Shown: positions 8,846 through 18,108, counted from the first letter of the stretch. The stretch: 64,000 nucleotides of DNA from PNMQ01 sp964478775 (GCA_964478775.1 CAYZJC010000003.1:38844-102843); one strand, 5' to 3'. Notes: generated from the sequence alone by a model not told the origin. Numbers and translations: made by a program.

Positions 8846-9547
8846 ATGACTGACACGCAGCACACCTTGTCACCACAGACAGAAGCCGCAATCCTTAAGG
8901 AAACAGACCCACAAGCGTTTGCGAACTGGCTGTTTGCCCAAGAGTTTCGCTTTCTTCGTGGGGTTGACAAATTATCAGCCCTACCAGACTTTGTTTTTCC
9001 TGAAGTTGCTTTTGCTGGCAGGTCAAACGTTGGAAAGTCTAGTCTTATTAATGCCCTTATGGGGCGCAAAACCGTTGCGCGTGTTTCTAATACACCAGGG
9101 CGGACGCAGCAGCTCAACTTTTTTCAAATTTTACAAGAACTCATTTTGGTGGATATGCCTGGCTATGGGTATGCCAAGGCCCCTAAACCAATGGTTGAAC
9201 AATGGCAAAAACTTGTGCGTCAATACTTATTAGGGCGCCCAACTTTAAAGCGTGTCTATGTTCTGATAGATAGTCGCCATGGCATTAAAGACATTGACCT
9301 TGAAATGATGATGATGTTAGACGAAACAGCTGTTTCTTACCAGGTTGTTCTCACCAAGCTAGATAAAATTTCTTTAACTGAAAAACAAGAGGTTGAACAA
9401 CAAACGCAAGAAATCTTAAAAAAGCACCCTGCCGCTTTCCCTGTGCTGTCTCTCACCAGCAGTGAAAAACGTGAAGGCATTGAACAGTTGCGTTTGGAAA
9501 TTTCTAAAGCTGCTATCAGTTATGCAAAACTCTTTGATCTTGTGTGA
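8846..9547 (+). CDS. engB: Ribosome biogenesis GTPase EngB (YsxC/YihA)
   Basis: 233 residues. TrmE-Era-EngB class GTPase with G1 AGRSNVGKSSL (about residue 58), RTQQLNFFQI switch, G3 DMPGYGYAKAP and G4 LTKLDKI. It is required for late 50S assembly in model bacteria. It follows yidC by 15 bases, and the yidC-engB pairing is conserved in alphaproteobacteria. Its N-terminal 50 residues before the GTPase core are also typical of the alphaproteobacterial version. Confidence 0.96.
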   Translation: MTDTQHTLSPQTEAAILKETDPQAFANWLFAQEFRFLRGVDKLSALPDFVFPEVAFAGRSNVGKSSLINALMGRKTVARVSNTPGRTQQLNFFQILQELILVDMPGYGYAKAPKPMVEQWQKLVRQYLLGRPTLKRVYVLIDSRHGIKDIDLEMMMMLDETAVSYQVVLTKLDKISLTEKQEVEQQTQEILKKHPAAFPVLSLTSSEKREGIEQLRLEISKAAISYAKLFDLV

Positions 9548-9590
9548 TGTGATTTTGAATCACCATTAAGCTTATGGATTAATCAAATAG

Positions 9591-10340
9591 ATGCCCCAGC
9601 AGTATGATAGATTTTCCAGGCAAGCAAAGGCTTATGCAACAAGTAGGCCCCAATACCCTTTGGCTATATATGAATTTTTAGCCAGTATTGTACCTTCAAA
9701 TGAATGTGCTTGGGATTCTGCTACTGGAAATGGGTAAGCTGCGCTTCATTTAAGCCAATTTTTTAAGCAGGTTTATGCAACAGACTTAAGTGCGGCACAA
9801 ATTAGTAACGCCTTTCCACATGAACGTATATCATATGAAGTCGCTGCCGCTGAAGATGTAGACTTAGCAGCTAATTCTGTTGACTTAATTACCGTTGCCC
9901 AAGCTGTCCACTGGTTTGATTTAGATAAGTTTTATTCTATTGCTAAGTCATGCTTAAAACCTGCTGGTATCATTGCCCTTTGGGCTTATGGTTTTATTCA
10001 TGCAAAAGATGCAAGCATTGATAAAATTTTTCAAAAAGTGGGGAAGGAGATTTTAAAGGATTTTTGGGATGAAAATGTTAAGGCGATTTGGCAAGGCTAT
10101 GCAACCTTACCGTTTCCCTTTGTAGAAATTACACACCCGAAATGGTTGATGTCCGTAAAATGGAGCAGAAATAAATTTGTGACTTATATTGAACGTTGGT
10201 CAGCTTCACAAAAATATTATGATCACTATCAGACGTCGGTTATTGAAGAAATTATTCAGGAACTTAACATAGTCTGGCCATGTGAAAACCAATTACACCA
10301 TTTTGAGGCACCTTTAACAAGTCGCATTGGTTCAAGATAG
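9591..10340 (+). pseudogene. Class I SAM methyltransferase, broken by one stop codon
   Basis: Reading from the ATG at 9591 gives a frame open to the TAG at 10340 (249 codons) except for one TAA at 9735-9737 (codon 49). The start QYDRFSRQAKAYATSRPQYP, the SAM-binding motif I reading WDSATGNG-stop-AALHLSQFF, DLITVAQAVHWFD and FTHPKWLMS-like blocks identify the family of small plant/bacterial SAM-dependent methyltransferases. The expected residue at the stop is Gln, so one CAA-to-TAA change explains the break. The loss seems recent, since nothing else is damaged; a base-call error is the alternative. Restart downstream would give a protein lacking motif I. Confidence 0.85.
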
Positions 10341-10399
10341 GGGCAGCACTTATTTGCGCCCGCAACATCCCTTAATGGTATCCACAGAGCTCTCAAAAA

Positions 10400-11401
10400 C
10401 TATTTTTGAAAGATAAGAGTTTGCCAATCTTCAATATCTATCGTCTCAAATAATGTAAAACCAGCTTGTTGGTAAACATCGCAAACCATTTCTTTGTGAC
10501 GGCTTAATAGGCCAGACACAATGACGTACCCCCCTTTACTGGTCGAGGCAGAAAAATGTGGTGCTAAATCACACAAAGGTTGCGCCAAAATATTTGCGAA
10601 CACTAACAGGTAAGGCCCAGCTTTTTCTATAAGCGGGTTTTCAAAACCAAGACTTTGTTCAACTGTTATGCTTACGCCATTAAGGCTTGCATTTAATGTA
10701 GCCACGCGCACAGATTCAGGGTCGCAATCAGCCATGTACACATTGGCAAGCGGAAACGTTTGTTTGGCAGCTATCCCTAAAATGCCAGAACCACACCCCA
10801 TATCTAAGAAGTTGACTCCACTTTCTTTTTCTAAAGGTGCTGAAATAGGTATGTCGAGTGACAAAATTGTTAGGGCCTCGAGACAGCCTCTTGTTGAGGG
10901 GTGCTCACCGCTTCCAAATGCAGTAGCTGCATCAATGCATACACCAAAAAGGTTATCAGGGACTCTCTCATCAATGAGGTGACTACCATACACGTAGTAG
11001 CGCCCAAAAATTCTGGGTGACATTGTCTTGTAGCATGCTTCTAGCCAGTCTTTATCGTCTACAAGTTGAATAGCTACTTGAGGGGTGAAGGTATCTTGAT
11101 TTCCTAATTGCTTAAGGCAAATATCAATCACACAAGATAAAGCCGCCGTAATAGCGTTAAGACTTGGTGGATTGTAGGTGTATCCATCAATGATAAATTC
11201 ACTTGCAATTGGAAAACCGCTATCATCTAGCAACTCAAGAGGTGCACTATCATCGCATTCAGCCCAGCTCATCCCAAGAAGGGAAAGTTGTTCAAAAGTG
11301 ATTAAAGACTCGTGTAAAGCAACATAAGGTACGCGTGCCTTAATATGCCAAAGATTTGGATGCGTTGAAGTTGTGGTGTCGTGAGGATTTTCGCTAGACA
11401 T
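10400..11401 (-). CDS. prmA: Ribosomal protein L11 methyltransferase
   Basis: 333 residues. The substrate-binding N-terminal domain is followed by a class I methyltransferase domain with FGSGEHPSTRGCLEAL, motif I LDMGCGSGILGIAAKQ (about residue 200), and FANILAQPL, the PrmA equivalent of the conserved NIL segment. PrmA methylates lysines and the N-terminus of L11. Monocistronic on the minus strand; upstream lies tRNA-Asn, also on the minus strand. Confidence 0.95.
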   Translation of the reverse strand: MSSENPHDTTTSTHPNLWHIKARVPYVALHESLITFEQLSLLGMSWAECDDSAPLELLDDSGFPIASEFIIDGYTYNPPSLNAITAALSCVIDICLKQLGNQDTFTPQVAIQLVDDKDWLEACYKTMSPRIFGRYYVYGSHLIDERVPDNLFGVCIDAATAFGSGEHPSTRGCLEALTILSLDIPISAPLEKESGVNFLDMGCGSGILGIAAKQTFPLANVYMADCDPESVRVATLNASLNGVSITVEQSLGFENPLIEKAGPYLLVFANILAQPLCDLAPHFSASTSKGGYVIVSGLLSRHKEMVCDVYQQAGFTLFETIDIEDWQTLIFQK

Positions 11402-11496
11402 ATAATTTCTTTGATTTTTGTTTTGGGTTAAAACTTATAAGTGCGACAGAACATATAAAAGCTGTTTAAGTATAAACAGGATCGGCAACTTATTAA

Positions 11497-11572
11497 TGGC
11501 TCCCCGGAACGGATTCGAACCGATGACCCAGTGGTTAACAGCCACTTGCTCTACCGACTGAGCTACCGGGGA
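11497..11572 (-). tRNA. tRNA-Asn (GTT)
   Basis: A complete cloverleaf reads on the minus strand: acceptor TCCCCGG/CCGGGGA, D arm GCTC...GAGC, anticodon stem AGTGG/CCACT around CTGTTAA with anticodon GTT, and T loop TTCGAAT. The 3' CCA is encoded. Confidence 0.97.
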
Positions 11573-11648
11573 ACGTAATATTAGTTATAACAGGGATAAA
11601 TAAAAATTTCAATACTTTTTTTTGAAATCTGCTAACATAAATTTTGTA

Positions 11649-11677
11649 TTGACGCCTTTTATTCACTGTAGTACTAT
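11649..11677 (+). promoter_or_regulatory. Sigma-70-type promoter of obgE
   Basis: TTGACG, a 17-base spacer, then TACTAT; the -10 box ends 38 bases before the obgE ATG. Good match to the vegetative consensus and well placed between the divergent tRNA-Asn and obgE. Confidence 0.6.
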
Positions 11678-11715
11678 GCGTTCAATAAAACCATTGGGTT
11701 GAGAAAGATAAAGCC

Positions 11716-12747
11716 ATGAAATTCTTAGATGAAGCGAAAATATATATTCAATCTGGAGATGGTGGTGCGGGAGCAGTAAGCTTTCGACGTGAAAAATTTA
11801 TTGAATACGGCGGGCCTGATGGTGGAGATGGTGGTAAAGGTGGAAACGTCATTGTAGAGGCAGTTAATAACCTTAACACCTTAATTGATTATCGTTATCA
11901 ACAACACTTTAGGGCAGAAAAAGGCAACCATGGTATGGGGCGTAACCGTTCTGGATGCGCTGGCCAGGATGTTGTTTTACGTGTCCCCGTTGGAACGCAA
12001 ATTTTTGAAGATGATAAAGAAACATTAATTGTTGATATGACCTATGTGGGTCAAACCTATTTGCTTGCAAAAGGTGGCGACGGTGGTTTTGGCAACACAC
12101 ACTATAAAACATCTGTGAACCAAGCCCCCAAAAAGTCAATGCCTGGCTGGCCAGGTCAAGAAAACTGGATATGGCTTCGCTTGAAGCTTATTGCTGATGT
12201 TGGGTTGTTAGGTTTGCCTAATGCAGGAAAGTCAACATTCTTGAGTGCAGTTACACGTGCTAAGCCAAAAATTGCCGACTACCCATTTACGACGCTTCAT
12301 CCGCAGCTGGGTGTTGTATCTGTTTATGACCATGAATTTGTTATGGCTGACCTACCTGGGCTTATTGAGGATGCACACATGGGGGCTGGCCTTGGTACAC
12401 GCTTTCTAGGCCACCTTGAAAGGTGCCGTGTATTATTGCATTTAATTGATGCGACACAAGAAGATGTGTGTGAATCCTATGAAACGATTCGCAATGAATT
12501 ATCATGCTATTTAGAAGACCTTGCCTTAAAGCCAGAATTTATTATTTTAAATAAATCAGATGCTGTGTTGCCTGAGGAACTTGAAGAAAAGGCAGCAGCA
12601 TTAACAGAACTCACAGGACAAGAGATTCTGATTTGTTCAGCAGCCTCACGCGAGGGTGTGCGACCTATTGTAGAAAAAGCCATGAATATTTTGTTGGAAG
12701 ATAAAGTGGAAGAGAAAACTTCCGTTGCAACAAAGCCTTGGGAATAA
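11716..12747 (+). CDS. obgE: GTPase ObgE/CgtA
   Basis: 343 residues. The glycine-rich Obg fold occupies residues 1-158 (GDGGAGAVSFRREKF, GGDGGKGGNV, GGDGGFGN), followed by the GTPase domain with G1 GLPNAGKST, G3 DLPGLIEDAH and G4 NKSD. It stops without the OCT domain, as in other alpha- and gammaproteobacterial ObgE. It links ribosome assembly with growth control. The usual rplU-rpmA genes are not upstream. The ATG at 11716 follows GAGAAAG. Confidence 0.97.
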   Translation: MKFLDEAKIYIQSGDGGAGAVSFRREKFIEYGGPDGGDGGKGGNVIVEAVNNLNTLIDYRYQQHFRAEKGNHGMGRNRSGCAGQDVVLRVPVGTQIFEDDKETLIVDMTYVGQTYLLAKGGDGGFGNTHYKTSVNQAPKKSMPGWPGQENWIWLRLKLIADVGLLGLPNAGKSTFLSAVTRAKPKIADYPFTTLHPQLGVVSVYDHEFVMADLPGLIEDAHMGAGLGTRFLGHLERCRVLLHLIDATQEDVCESYETIRNELSCYLEDLALKPEFIILNKSDAVLPEELEEKAAALTELTGQEILICSAASREGVRPIVEKAMNILLEDKVEEKTSVATKPWE

Positions 12748-12823
12748 GCTAGCCCTTTGAGCGTGGGCGTATGCGTCGCTCGTTCAAGGGTGAAGCGCAA
12801 CTCTTAGATCATGATCAAGCTTA

Positions 12824-12858
12824 AAGGTAAACCCTACAAAAGACGTTTACCTTATTCT
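12824..12858. terminator. Terminator between converging obgE and 12859 gene
   Basis: Perfect 9-base stem AAGGTAAAC/GTTTACCTT with a 12-base loop, followed on the plus strand by ATTCTTTATTTT. It lies after obgE and directly beside the stop of the converging minus-strand gene, so it can serve both. Confidence 0.6.
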
Positions 12859-14583
12859 TTATTTTCCATTTCCTAAATCAGGCATTGCAGCCAGTAAGGC
12901 TTGTGTTTGCTCGCGGCCAAAACCATTATTACTGACGATATTTTGAAGATTGGCGCGGTATTCTTCCCTTTCAAATTCAGTCAGGCTTGGGTCAGAGAGC
13001 AACATATTAAACAAGGTGGCTGCTGCGTGTGTGGGTTCAGACGACACAGGGACTAGCGCATGAGTGGCATAGTGTCCTGCAAGTATCCAACGGACATTGC
13101 TCCGTTGTTTGGGGGTAAGGTCAATATTGTCTAACAGTGATGAGAACAGAGATAACGCATTCAAGTTAGCTTCTTCAGATTTTAAGAAGAAGGCATTTCT
13201 CACATGGTAATTTGCCAAGGTCAGTTTATAGTCATAATTTTGTTCTGGCGTTAAGGTCACAACTTTTGGAATTTCATCATAAATTTTAAGGGCACGAGAA
13301 CGTGATTCTGACGGTGTTAAATTAAATGAGCAATTTAAATAGTTTTCAGCCAACTTTACTGTATAAAACACATGTAGCTTTTGCGGTAGACCATCAAGTT
13401 TAACAATGTTTTCAAGCAAGTCTAAAGCGTTTTCACGCGCATCTTCAGGGGTTGCTGAAAAGGCATTCATTAAATAGTTAGTTGCCACAATGAAATATAG
13501 CTGTGCTTTTAAGATGGGGGAAACCTCTTGTTCTTCCATCGCATTTTTATACAGATCAAAGCGTTGTTTTTGAACTTCATGTGGGGGGACATCTTGATAA
13601 AACTCTGTAAAGGTTGCAAGTGCTAGCCTTGCTTTTACGCGAATATCCGCTGAAGCTGCAGCGTCTTCAATTACATCTTGGTACAGAGCCCTTGCTAAAT
13701 CAACTGCATTATTGTGTGGGGCTTCGAAAAGATTTTGTAAATACCCATGTGCCAACTGCATTCTAGAACGTGACCGTGTTTCCGCACTGATATGGTGCGC
13801 ATCTAAATTTTTATGAAGCAGCTCAAACGCTTTGTCATGTGCTTCTTTAGGGGGCATATTATAAAACCCTTTGAGATATAGTTTGGCTTGAAAGCGCCCT
13901 GCCCATGCTTTGAGGTCATCTGAATAAGTGGGGTCATTTAATATTTCGTTGATGTATTGCAAGATTTGTTCTTGTGATTTGTGTACAAGGCGCGGGTCCA
14001 TATCACGCTTTAACAGCATAATGTAAATTTTAGAGATATTTAATTTTGCACGCCCTTTTAAATCTGCACTCACCTCTGGCAGCTGAATAACCTGTTCGTA
14101 AAGACGAATCGCTTCATCTAATGAGGTTTGCAAAGAAAAATGCAGGCGGTTATTTCTGTGATCATCTGCAATTTTTAATATAGCCAGCGCTTTATCGTCA
14201 TTTCCCACCTTTTTGATATCTAGCTTTTCAGGTACATCAGGGTCAAATTTTCCTGCATCTTCTGAAATTTCTCTGGCATCTTCATGAACTGTTTGTTCGT
14301 GAACAAGCTTTTCGTCTGAATTGTTTTCATCGCCATCACTGGCTTGTCCTTTATCTTTTTTGTCCACTGGAACCTCTGTGTCAATGGCAATTTTTTCAGC
14401 TTCACTGACTTCCTTTGGAAAAGAGAGAAGATCATCAGCTTCACTACTGTTGTTTTTTTGGCTCACTGATTTTTTTTCAGCATGATCTTGCTCTTGCTCA
14501 TCTGATTGGTCATTTGCAAATGATAGTGACGCACATGCAGAAAGCATCAAAGCTATATGCGTTGAAAGCTTAAAGTTAATCAT
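12859..14583 (-). CDS. Secreted protein with eight 45-residue TPR-like repeats
   Basis: 574 residues from the ATG at 14583, chosen because AAGGAG sits eight bases upstream; the ATG at 14589 is too close to it. A signal peptide (about residues 1-24, ending SLSFA) is followed by a very acidic, Glu/Asp/Lys-rich disordered region (about 25-130). The rest is a helical solenoid: from about residue 180, eight units of 44-48 residues share the pattern LA..Y....F....P.EA...AL.LY..I......P....R, resembling long TPR or Sel1-like units. No catalytic motif is visible. It is downstream of two other secreted genes on the same strand. Function unknown; a periplasmic scaffold or a host-directed protein would fit. 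Confidence 0.75.
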   Translation of the reverse strand: MINFKLSTHIALMLSACASLSFANDQSDEQEQDHAEKKSVSQKNNSSEADDLLSFPKEVSEAEKIAIDTEVPVDKKDKGQASDGDENNSDEKLVHEQTVHEDAREISEDAGKFDPDVPEKLDIKKVGNDDKALAILKIADDHRNNRLHFSLQTSLDEAIRLYEQVIQLPEVSADLKGRAKLNISKIYIMLLKRDMDPRLVHKSQEQILQYINEILNDPTYSDDLKAWAGRFQAKLYLKGFYNMPPKEAHDKAFELLHKNLDAHHISAETRSRSRMQLAHGYLQNLFEAPHNNAVDLARALYQDVIEDAAASADIRVKARLALATFTEFYQDVPPHEVQKQRFDLYKNAMEEQEVSPILKAQLYFIVATNYLMNAFSATPEDARENALDLLENIVKLDGLPQKLHVFYTVKLAENYLNCSFNLTPSESRSRALKIYDEIPKVVTLTPEQNYDYKLTLANYHVRNAFFLKSEEANLNALSLFSSLLDNIDLTPKQRSNVRWILAGHYATHALVPVSSEPTHAAATLFNMLLSDPSLTEFEREEYRANLQNIVSNNGFGREQTQALLAAMPDLGNGK

Positions 14584-14634
14584 GATCATTTCTCCTTAAA
14601 GGGTTGCTAAAATTAAAGGTTAATCGTTTATTTT

Positions 14635-15690
14635 TTATGCAGCTGGTGGCGTGGTAGCTGTATCTGTTACCGTTGCGACAGGTTTCCCATTTTCTTCAAC
14701 TAAAATTCTTCCAAAACAAATATGTTTATCATCAATCACAAAGGGGTACATACTAAATTTTTGTGGTGCACCAGATGAATTTGCCAACATATATTGATTT
14801 GGTTTAAAAAGATCTGGCCTTGGGTTTTCTGGTTTAATCAAGGAAGTCACTTCACCAAAGAAGCGTTGATAATCGTCAATTTCTGCTTTTTCACCAACAA
14901 ATCCGTCGTTACCATTGCGGCTGTGCAGTCTGAAATAATTGCCTTCACTCACTTTATACACACAAATGACCGCTTCTTCAATTTCAACATTTTTCATCAC
15001 ATCTCGTTGCAATTGGTTCACAGTAATGGTGCCTTGCATCAATTCATCAACCTTCATTGCAACAGCTTCACCAAACACATTGGTTTTAGTGGTTGGGTAG
15101 TCTGATGAATACACTTTGTTTTCGCCAGGTGAAGAAAAACGTGCGACACAAATATTGTCTCTATCAATAACGGTAATGTTCGCTTGGAAATGCTGGATAA
15201 CACCATTAGAGTCTAGCTTGAGAGGTACCGAAATAATATGTGAGGGACGCTTAAACGTACCAGCATCTGCAGAAACGTTTGCCAAATTGATAGCTTGTTG
15301 AACTTTTTCATCATCAAAGAATTTCGTATACAAGGCGATTTGGGCAGGGTCAGTCACAACCCCATTGTAGTCTTGGCGAGTATGAAGTTGAAAAATGGTC
15401 CCATTAACACGCTTTAAACAAATCACGGCTTGGTCCACACGCACCTCTTCACGCACCGCTGTCATTATCTGGTCTGCGTTCTTGCCTGCTGCGAGTTCCA
15501 TTTCAATTCGCTTTTTTATATCACCCAAAAATGGACGCTTTTCACGAATTTTAGGGTCTTCCGGTGAGGGCGGTGCCTCATTCTCAGCAACAAGATAGCT
15601 GCTTTGTGAAGCCGCTAGCATCAGCACCCCTAATGCTGATAAAAATTTTATTGTTTTATTAAAAACGGTATTATGTTTGTGAATTGTCAT
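14635..15690 (-). CDS. Secreted protein with a duplicated cysteine-pair module
   Basis: 351 residues with a signal peptide (hydrophobic core about residues 15-30). Two halves are clearly related. Module 1 (about 68-186) has AVICLKRV, FQLHTRQD and NICVARF; module 2 (about 217-331) has AVICVYKV, FRLHSRNG and HICFGRI. Each begins and ends near a Cys (Cys91/Cys181 and Cys243/Cys325), suggesting a disulfide in the periplasm. The next upstream gene on this strand ends with a similar module. I recognise no known domain. The spacing to the downstream gene is 45 bases, so cotranscription is likely. Confidence 0.75.
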   Translation of the reverse strand: MTIHKHNTVFNKTIKFLSALGVLMLAASQSSYLVAENEAPPSPEDPKIREKRPFLGDIKKRIEMELAAGKNADQIMTAVREEVRVDQAVICLKRVNGTIFQLHTRQDYNGVVTDPAQIALYTKFFDDEKVQQAINLANVSADAGTFKRPSHIISVPLKLDSNGVIQHFQANITVIDRDNICVARFSSPGENKVYSSDYPTTKTNVFGEAVAMKVDELMQGTITVNQLQRDVMKNVEIEEAVICVYKVSEGNYFRLHSRNGNDGFVGEKAEIDDYQRFFGEVTSLIKPENPRPDLFKPNQYMLANSSGAPQKFSMYPFVIDDKHICFGRILVEENGKPVATVTDTATTPPAA

Positions 15691-15839
15691 AGTGATATTC
15701 CTTATCTTGTTACTGATATATTTTGCCTAAAATGACAGGTGCTACGTTCATTGTATCACATATGTCTAATTTTAAAATAATTTTAAATACTTGATACATC
15801 TTCATCTCTTTAGCTGTGCATAGTTACCCATCATTTTCC

Positions 15840-16853
15840 TTATTGTTGGGGGAGCGCATAACGCGCAACGCATATTGTGTCGCCTGGCACAACTGTTGTT
15901 CCAACTGCAATCACTTGTCCAACATACCCACTTACAGCCACCTGCCCTGGAACAGCAACGAGGTTACTTGTTTGTTCTCTATGGCGGCGATGTTGCCCTT
16001 TTACAGTGGTATACACAAAGTATTGGGAAAAGATGTCTGGGCTTTGAAACAGTTCATTTAATGCTTTGATGTCTGCATAGTTTTGCACAGGGTTTTTCAC
16101 AGAACCGTCCTCACTCGAGTAGGTAATGTAAAGTAAACCGCTTTTGTAATAGCAGTCAACAGATTGCCCACTGTCGTGATTCGCAATGTGATTCACTTCA
16201 GGAAACAAGGTGACAACTGGGTTGTTTGACAAAACATTCGATCCATTTTTTTGCACAACTTCAAAAACACTTTTAAGGTACGTATTGCCTGCAACAATGG
16301 TTTGATTTGTAGACACAGCAATTGGCAGCTGCACAATGCCAGATGACGTTTGAATTAGGATACCACTTGGAAGCACGGAACCATAAAATTGAACCCCTAT
16401 TTTAGAAATAGCCCCGGGAACTTGCTGTGGTGCTACGGGTGGGCTCATCATAACGGGTGGTTGATTTAGTTGGGCTTGAAGCGGCTGAAGGGGTGGTTGA
16501 CTTATGGGTTGTTCAGCAATCACGTTTGCGGGTTGAGGAGTTGGTAAAGCCGCTGGCTGTGCTTGTTCAACCGGTTGTGCAACTTGTTCTGTAGGTGGGG
16601 TCTGCGTCACGCTATTAACGGCTTGTGAAATTTGCAAAGCTTGTGATGGCTGTGTCGCATGCACTTGTTCCACTGGGGGTGGATTTTGAGTTTCAGCATT
16701 TGTATTGGGAGCGGCATTGTTTACCATAGGACCAATAACCGGCAACACCGTTTGACTTGCATGCGAACAATAGGGAAATACAAAAGCTGCACACATTACG
16801 CTATGTCTTAAGGATCTCTTGAATAATTTTAAAGTACGTCTCTTGTGTTCCAT
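15840..16853 (-). CDS. Secreted Pro/Gln-rich protein with one cysteine-pair module
   Basis: 337 residues. A basic N-terminus and hydrophobic segment (about 17-32) look like a signal peptide. Residues about 38-145 are Pro/Gln/Ala-rich and surely disordered, as in wall-spanning linkers. A beta-rich middle (about 150-220) is followed by a C-terminal region with VDCYYKSG (Cys234) and TICVARY (Cys328), matching the module duplicated in the gene at 14635. The C-terminal NLVAVPGQVAVSGYVGQVIAVG has alternating hydrophobicity. No known family recognised. It is the first of three consecutive secreted genes on the minus strand; 149 bases separate it from the next. Confidence 0.7.
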   Translation of the reverse strand: MEHKRRTLKLFKRSLRHSVMCAAFVFPYCSHASQTVLPVIGPMVNNAAPNTNAETQNPPPVEQVHATQPSQALQISQAVNSVTQTPPTEQVAQPVEQAQPAALPTPQPANVIAEQPISQPPLQPLQAQLNQPPVMMSPPVAPQQVPGAISKIGVQFYGSVLPSGILIQTSSGIVQLPIAVSTNQTIVAGNTYLKSVFEVVQKNGSNVLSNNPVVTLFPEVNHIANHDSGQSVDCYYKSGLLYITYSSEDGSVKNPVQNYADIKALNELFQSPDIFSQYFVYTTVKGQHRRHREQTSNLVAVPGQVAVSGYVGQVIAVGTTVVPGDTICVARYALPQQ

Positions 16854-16971
16854 AAGTGCCAGATCAAATTAAAATCTTATCTATTTCTTAATGTAGGTTA
16901 AAAAGCATTAAAAAAGTGTTAACATATTTAAAAGATGGCTCGACTTTTTAAAAAAAATGAGCGAACATATC

Positions 16972-17000
16972 TTGATAAAGGCATGTAAAGCAACTATATT
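16972..17000 (+). promoter_or_regulatory. recA promoter with a weak LexA-like half site
   Basis: TTGATA, a 17-base spacer, then TATATT, placed 55 bases before the recA ATG. GAAC at 16963 followed seven bases later by GATA overlaps the -35 box; the alphaproteobacterial LexA consensus is GAAC-N7-GAAC, so only one half is intact. Confidence 0.5.
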
Positions 17001-17054
17001 GCCTTTACCAACGCTTTAAAATGAAGAAAATATACACAAAAGGATTCAGAAAAA

Positions 17055-18080
17055 ATGAGTGATAAAAATGATCGATCAAAAGCACTAGAAGCCGCTTTAT
17101 CTCAGATTGAGCGATCGTTTGGTAAAGGTTCTGTTATGCGCCTTGGACAAAAAGGAAGTGCTGTTGAAGCAGAAGTAATCTCTACCGGTTCATTAGGTTT
17201 AGACATTGCGCTTGGAATTGGCGGTTTACCTAAGGGACGTATTATCGAAGTGTATGGACCTGAGTCCTCTGGTAAAACAACACTTGCGCTGCACGTTGTT
17301 GCAGAAGCACAAAAAAAGGGTGGAATGTGCGCTTTCGTTGACGCAGAACACGCACTTGACCCTGCTTATGCAAAGAAGCTAGGGGTGAATTTAGATGAAT
17401 TGGTGATCTCACAGCCAGACACAGGTGAACAGGCCTTAGAAATTGCTGACACTTTGGTAAGAAGCGGAGGGATTGATGTGTTGGTGATAGACAGCGTTGC
17501 AGCACTGGTACCAAAAGCAGAATTAGAAGGGGAAATGGGCGATTCTCACATGGGTCTGCAAGCGCGCTTGATGAGCCAAGCGTTACGTAAATTAACAGGC
17601 TCTATTTCTAAAACAAATTGTATGGTTATCTTCATCAACCAAATTCGCCAAAAAATTGGTGTGATGTTTGGCAACCCTGAAACAACAACAGGGGGGAATG
17701 CCTTAAAGTTTTATGCATCTGTTCGTTTAGATATCAGAAGGATTGGCGCCCTTAAAGACAAGGAAAATATTGTTGGTAACCAAACACGCGTCAAGGTTGT
17801 CAAAAACAAAATGGCACCACCCTTCAAGGTTGTTGATTTCGACATTATGTATGGTGAAGGTGTTTCCAAAATGGGCGAACTGATTGACCTTGGTGTCAAA
17901 GCGGGTTCTTGGTATTCGTATGGCACTCAACGTATTGGCCAAGGCCGTGAGTCAACGCGTCAATTCTTAAAAGATAACCCTGAAGTCGCCATACGTATTG
18001 AAAATGCTGTTCGCGAAAACGCAGGGCAAGTAGCAGATGCAATGATGGACGCTGGTGGAGATACCGGAACTGACGACTAA
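17055..18080 (+). CDS. recA: Recombinase RecA
   Basis: 341 residues. Core recombinase with Walker A GPESSGKTT (about residue 67), the Walker B strand DVLVIDSVAALVP, the L1/L2 DNA-binding loops around MGLQARLMSQALRKL and FINQIRQKIGVMFGNPETT, and an acidic C-terminal tail ending GGDTGTDD. It forms filaments on single-stranded DNA for strand exchange and LexA cleavage. Monocistronic, with its own promoter and a terminator before aroQ. Together with addB at 40447 it forms the recombination repair pathway. Confidence 0.98.
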   Translation: MSDKNDRSKALEAALSQIERSFGKGSVMRLGQKGSAVEAEVISTGSLGLDIALGIGGLPKGRIIEVYGPESSGKTTLALHVVAEAQKKGGMCAFVDAEHALDPAYAKKLGVNLDELVISQPDTGEQALEIADTLVRSGGIDVLVIDSVAALVPKAELEGEMGDSHMGLQARLMSQALRKLTGSISKTNCMVIFINQIRQKIGVMFGNPETTTGGNALKFYASVRLDIRRIGALKDKENIVGNQTRVKVVKNKMAPPFKVVDFDIMYGEGVSKMGELIDLGVKAGSWYSYGTQRIGQGRESTRQFLKDNPEVAIRIENAVRENAGQVADAMMDAGGDTGTDD

Positions 18081-18108
18081 GACCGTTTCATAAATCCACA
18101 CAAAAGTG

